64,000 bases of DNA from assembly GCF_014203045.1 (NCBI RefSeq), contig NZ_JACHIF010000001.1, forward strand, positions 620,001-684,000, read 5' to 3'. The stretch comes from Prosthecobacter dejongeii. GTDB lineage: Bacteria > Verrucomicrobiota > Verrucomicrobiia > Verrucomicrobiales > Verrucomicrobiaceae. Below, in pieces: positions 63,741 to 64,000 of this stretch. Both the position numbers and the translations under genes were made by a program. The notes under the pieces were generated by a model. The model did no database searches. It saw nothing but the letters and a program-made list of their open reading frames with translations, and was not told where the DNA came from. Position 1 is the first letter of the stretch; each line of letters begins with the position of its first letter.

Positions 63741-64000
63741 ATGTCCACCGCCCCTCTCACCAAAGCCGACCTGCGCCGCCAAGTCCGCGAACGCCTGCGC
63801 GCCATGCCTGTGGAGGAGCTAGCCGTTTGGTCCGAGCAAATTGTCCAGCGCCTCATGGCGCGGAGAGATCTCTGGGCACGACCTGGCACCGTCAGCCTCT
63901 TTGGGGGGCTGCGAAATGAGCCAGATATCATCACCACCCTGCTGCCCTGGCTGCGCACTCACGGCTGGCAGACGGCCCTCTTTGCCATGGAGGGGGTGGA
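63741..64000 (+). CDS. 5-formyltetrahydrofolate cyclo-ligase, 3' part missing
   Basis: The first 86 codons of a rightward gene that runs past the window end. MSTAPLTKADLRRQVRERLR is the typical N-terminal helix, then WSEQIVQRLMARRDLW and VSLFGGLRNEPDIITTLLPW match the start of the family (the GG-x-x-x-EPD nucleotide/folate region). The enzyme converts 5-formyl-THF to 5,10-methenyl-THF using ATP. The ATG at 63741 is the only in-frame start near a plausible spacing. Confidence 0.72.
   Translation, partial: MSTAPLTKADLRRQVRERLRAMPVEELAVWSEQIVQRLMARRDLWARPGTVSLFGGLRNEPDIITTLLPWLRTHGWQTALFAMEGV

Overview
The window looks like a chromosomal segment of a Verrucomicrobiota bacterium, most likely Prosthecobacter-like. 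The evidence is GC-rich coding sequence together with families that concentrate in the Planctomycetes-Verrucomicrobia group. These are two large cytochrome-type DUF1549/DUF1553 proteins, two DUF1501 proteins, a DUF1800 protein with calcium-binding repeats, a giant autotransporter-type repeat protein with a PEP-CTERM tail, and a PQQ-propeller gene next to a Ser/Thr kinase. No rRNA, tRNA, CRISPR array, insertion sequence or prophage was recognised. The genus is inference from gene content.

Layout. 1-0.9 kb: the start of a secreted protein cut by the window edge and a small unknown gene. 0.9-5.4 kb: a leftward four-gene operon with a barrel protein, a cupredoxin, a membrane-bound class III nucleotide cyclase and a second barrel protein; this is a candidate sensing unit. 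5.5-8.2 kb: NagB fused to a PIG-L-like domain that has lost its metal ligands, and a KDPG-type aldolase. 8.6-13.9 kb: the giant repeat protein. 13.9-21.2 kb: DUF3820, a secreted lectin-like protein, release factor 3, an ECF sigma/anti-sigma/secreted protein unit, and a SulP transporter fused to a beta-carbonic anhydrase with a clear terminator. 21.3-29.5 kb: HAD phosphatase, mannose-1-phosphate guanylyltransferase, a haem-c protein, a GspE/PilB ATPase, and a lipid-type cluster (methyltransferase, GT2, PlsC-like acyltransferase and a divergent hotdog dehydratase). 29.5-37.2 kb: DUF1549/1553, DUF1501, DUF1549/1553, with two small repeat-derived insertions that touch coding sequence. 37.2-38.7 kb: a cellulose-synthase-like glycosyltransferase. 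39-46.2 kb: a DUF1800/DUF1501 pair split by a two-gene HNH-endonuclease cassette. 46.2-51.3 kb: a leftward operon of an HtrA-like protease, an unknown secreted protein and an FG-GAP propeller. 51.4-58 kb: glnD, apt, recQ, a short SpoU methyltransferase and a Dabb lipoprotein. 58-61.2 kb: PQQ-like propeller plus Ser/Thr kinase. 61.2-64 kb: a PilZ-like protein, two peptide/nickel-type ABC permeases, and the start of a 5-formyltetrahydrofolate cyclo-ligase gene.

The strongest candidates for something undescribed are the small-protein/HNH cassette lodged inside a DUF1800-DUF1501 pair, the barrel-cupredoxin-cyclase operon with unusual cyclase substrate-site residues, the metal-site-less PIG-L domain on NagB, and the small palindromic or direct-repeat elements that were turned into protein-coding sequence in the 33.9-35.5 kb region. 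All functions are read from sequence and family memory; no database search was run.
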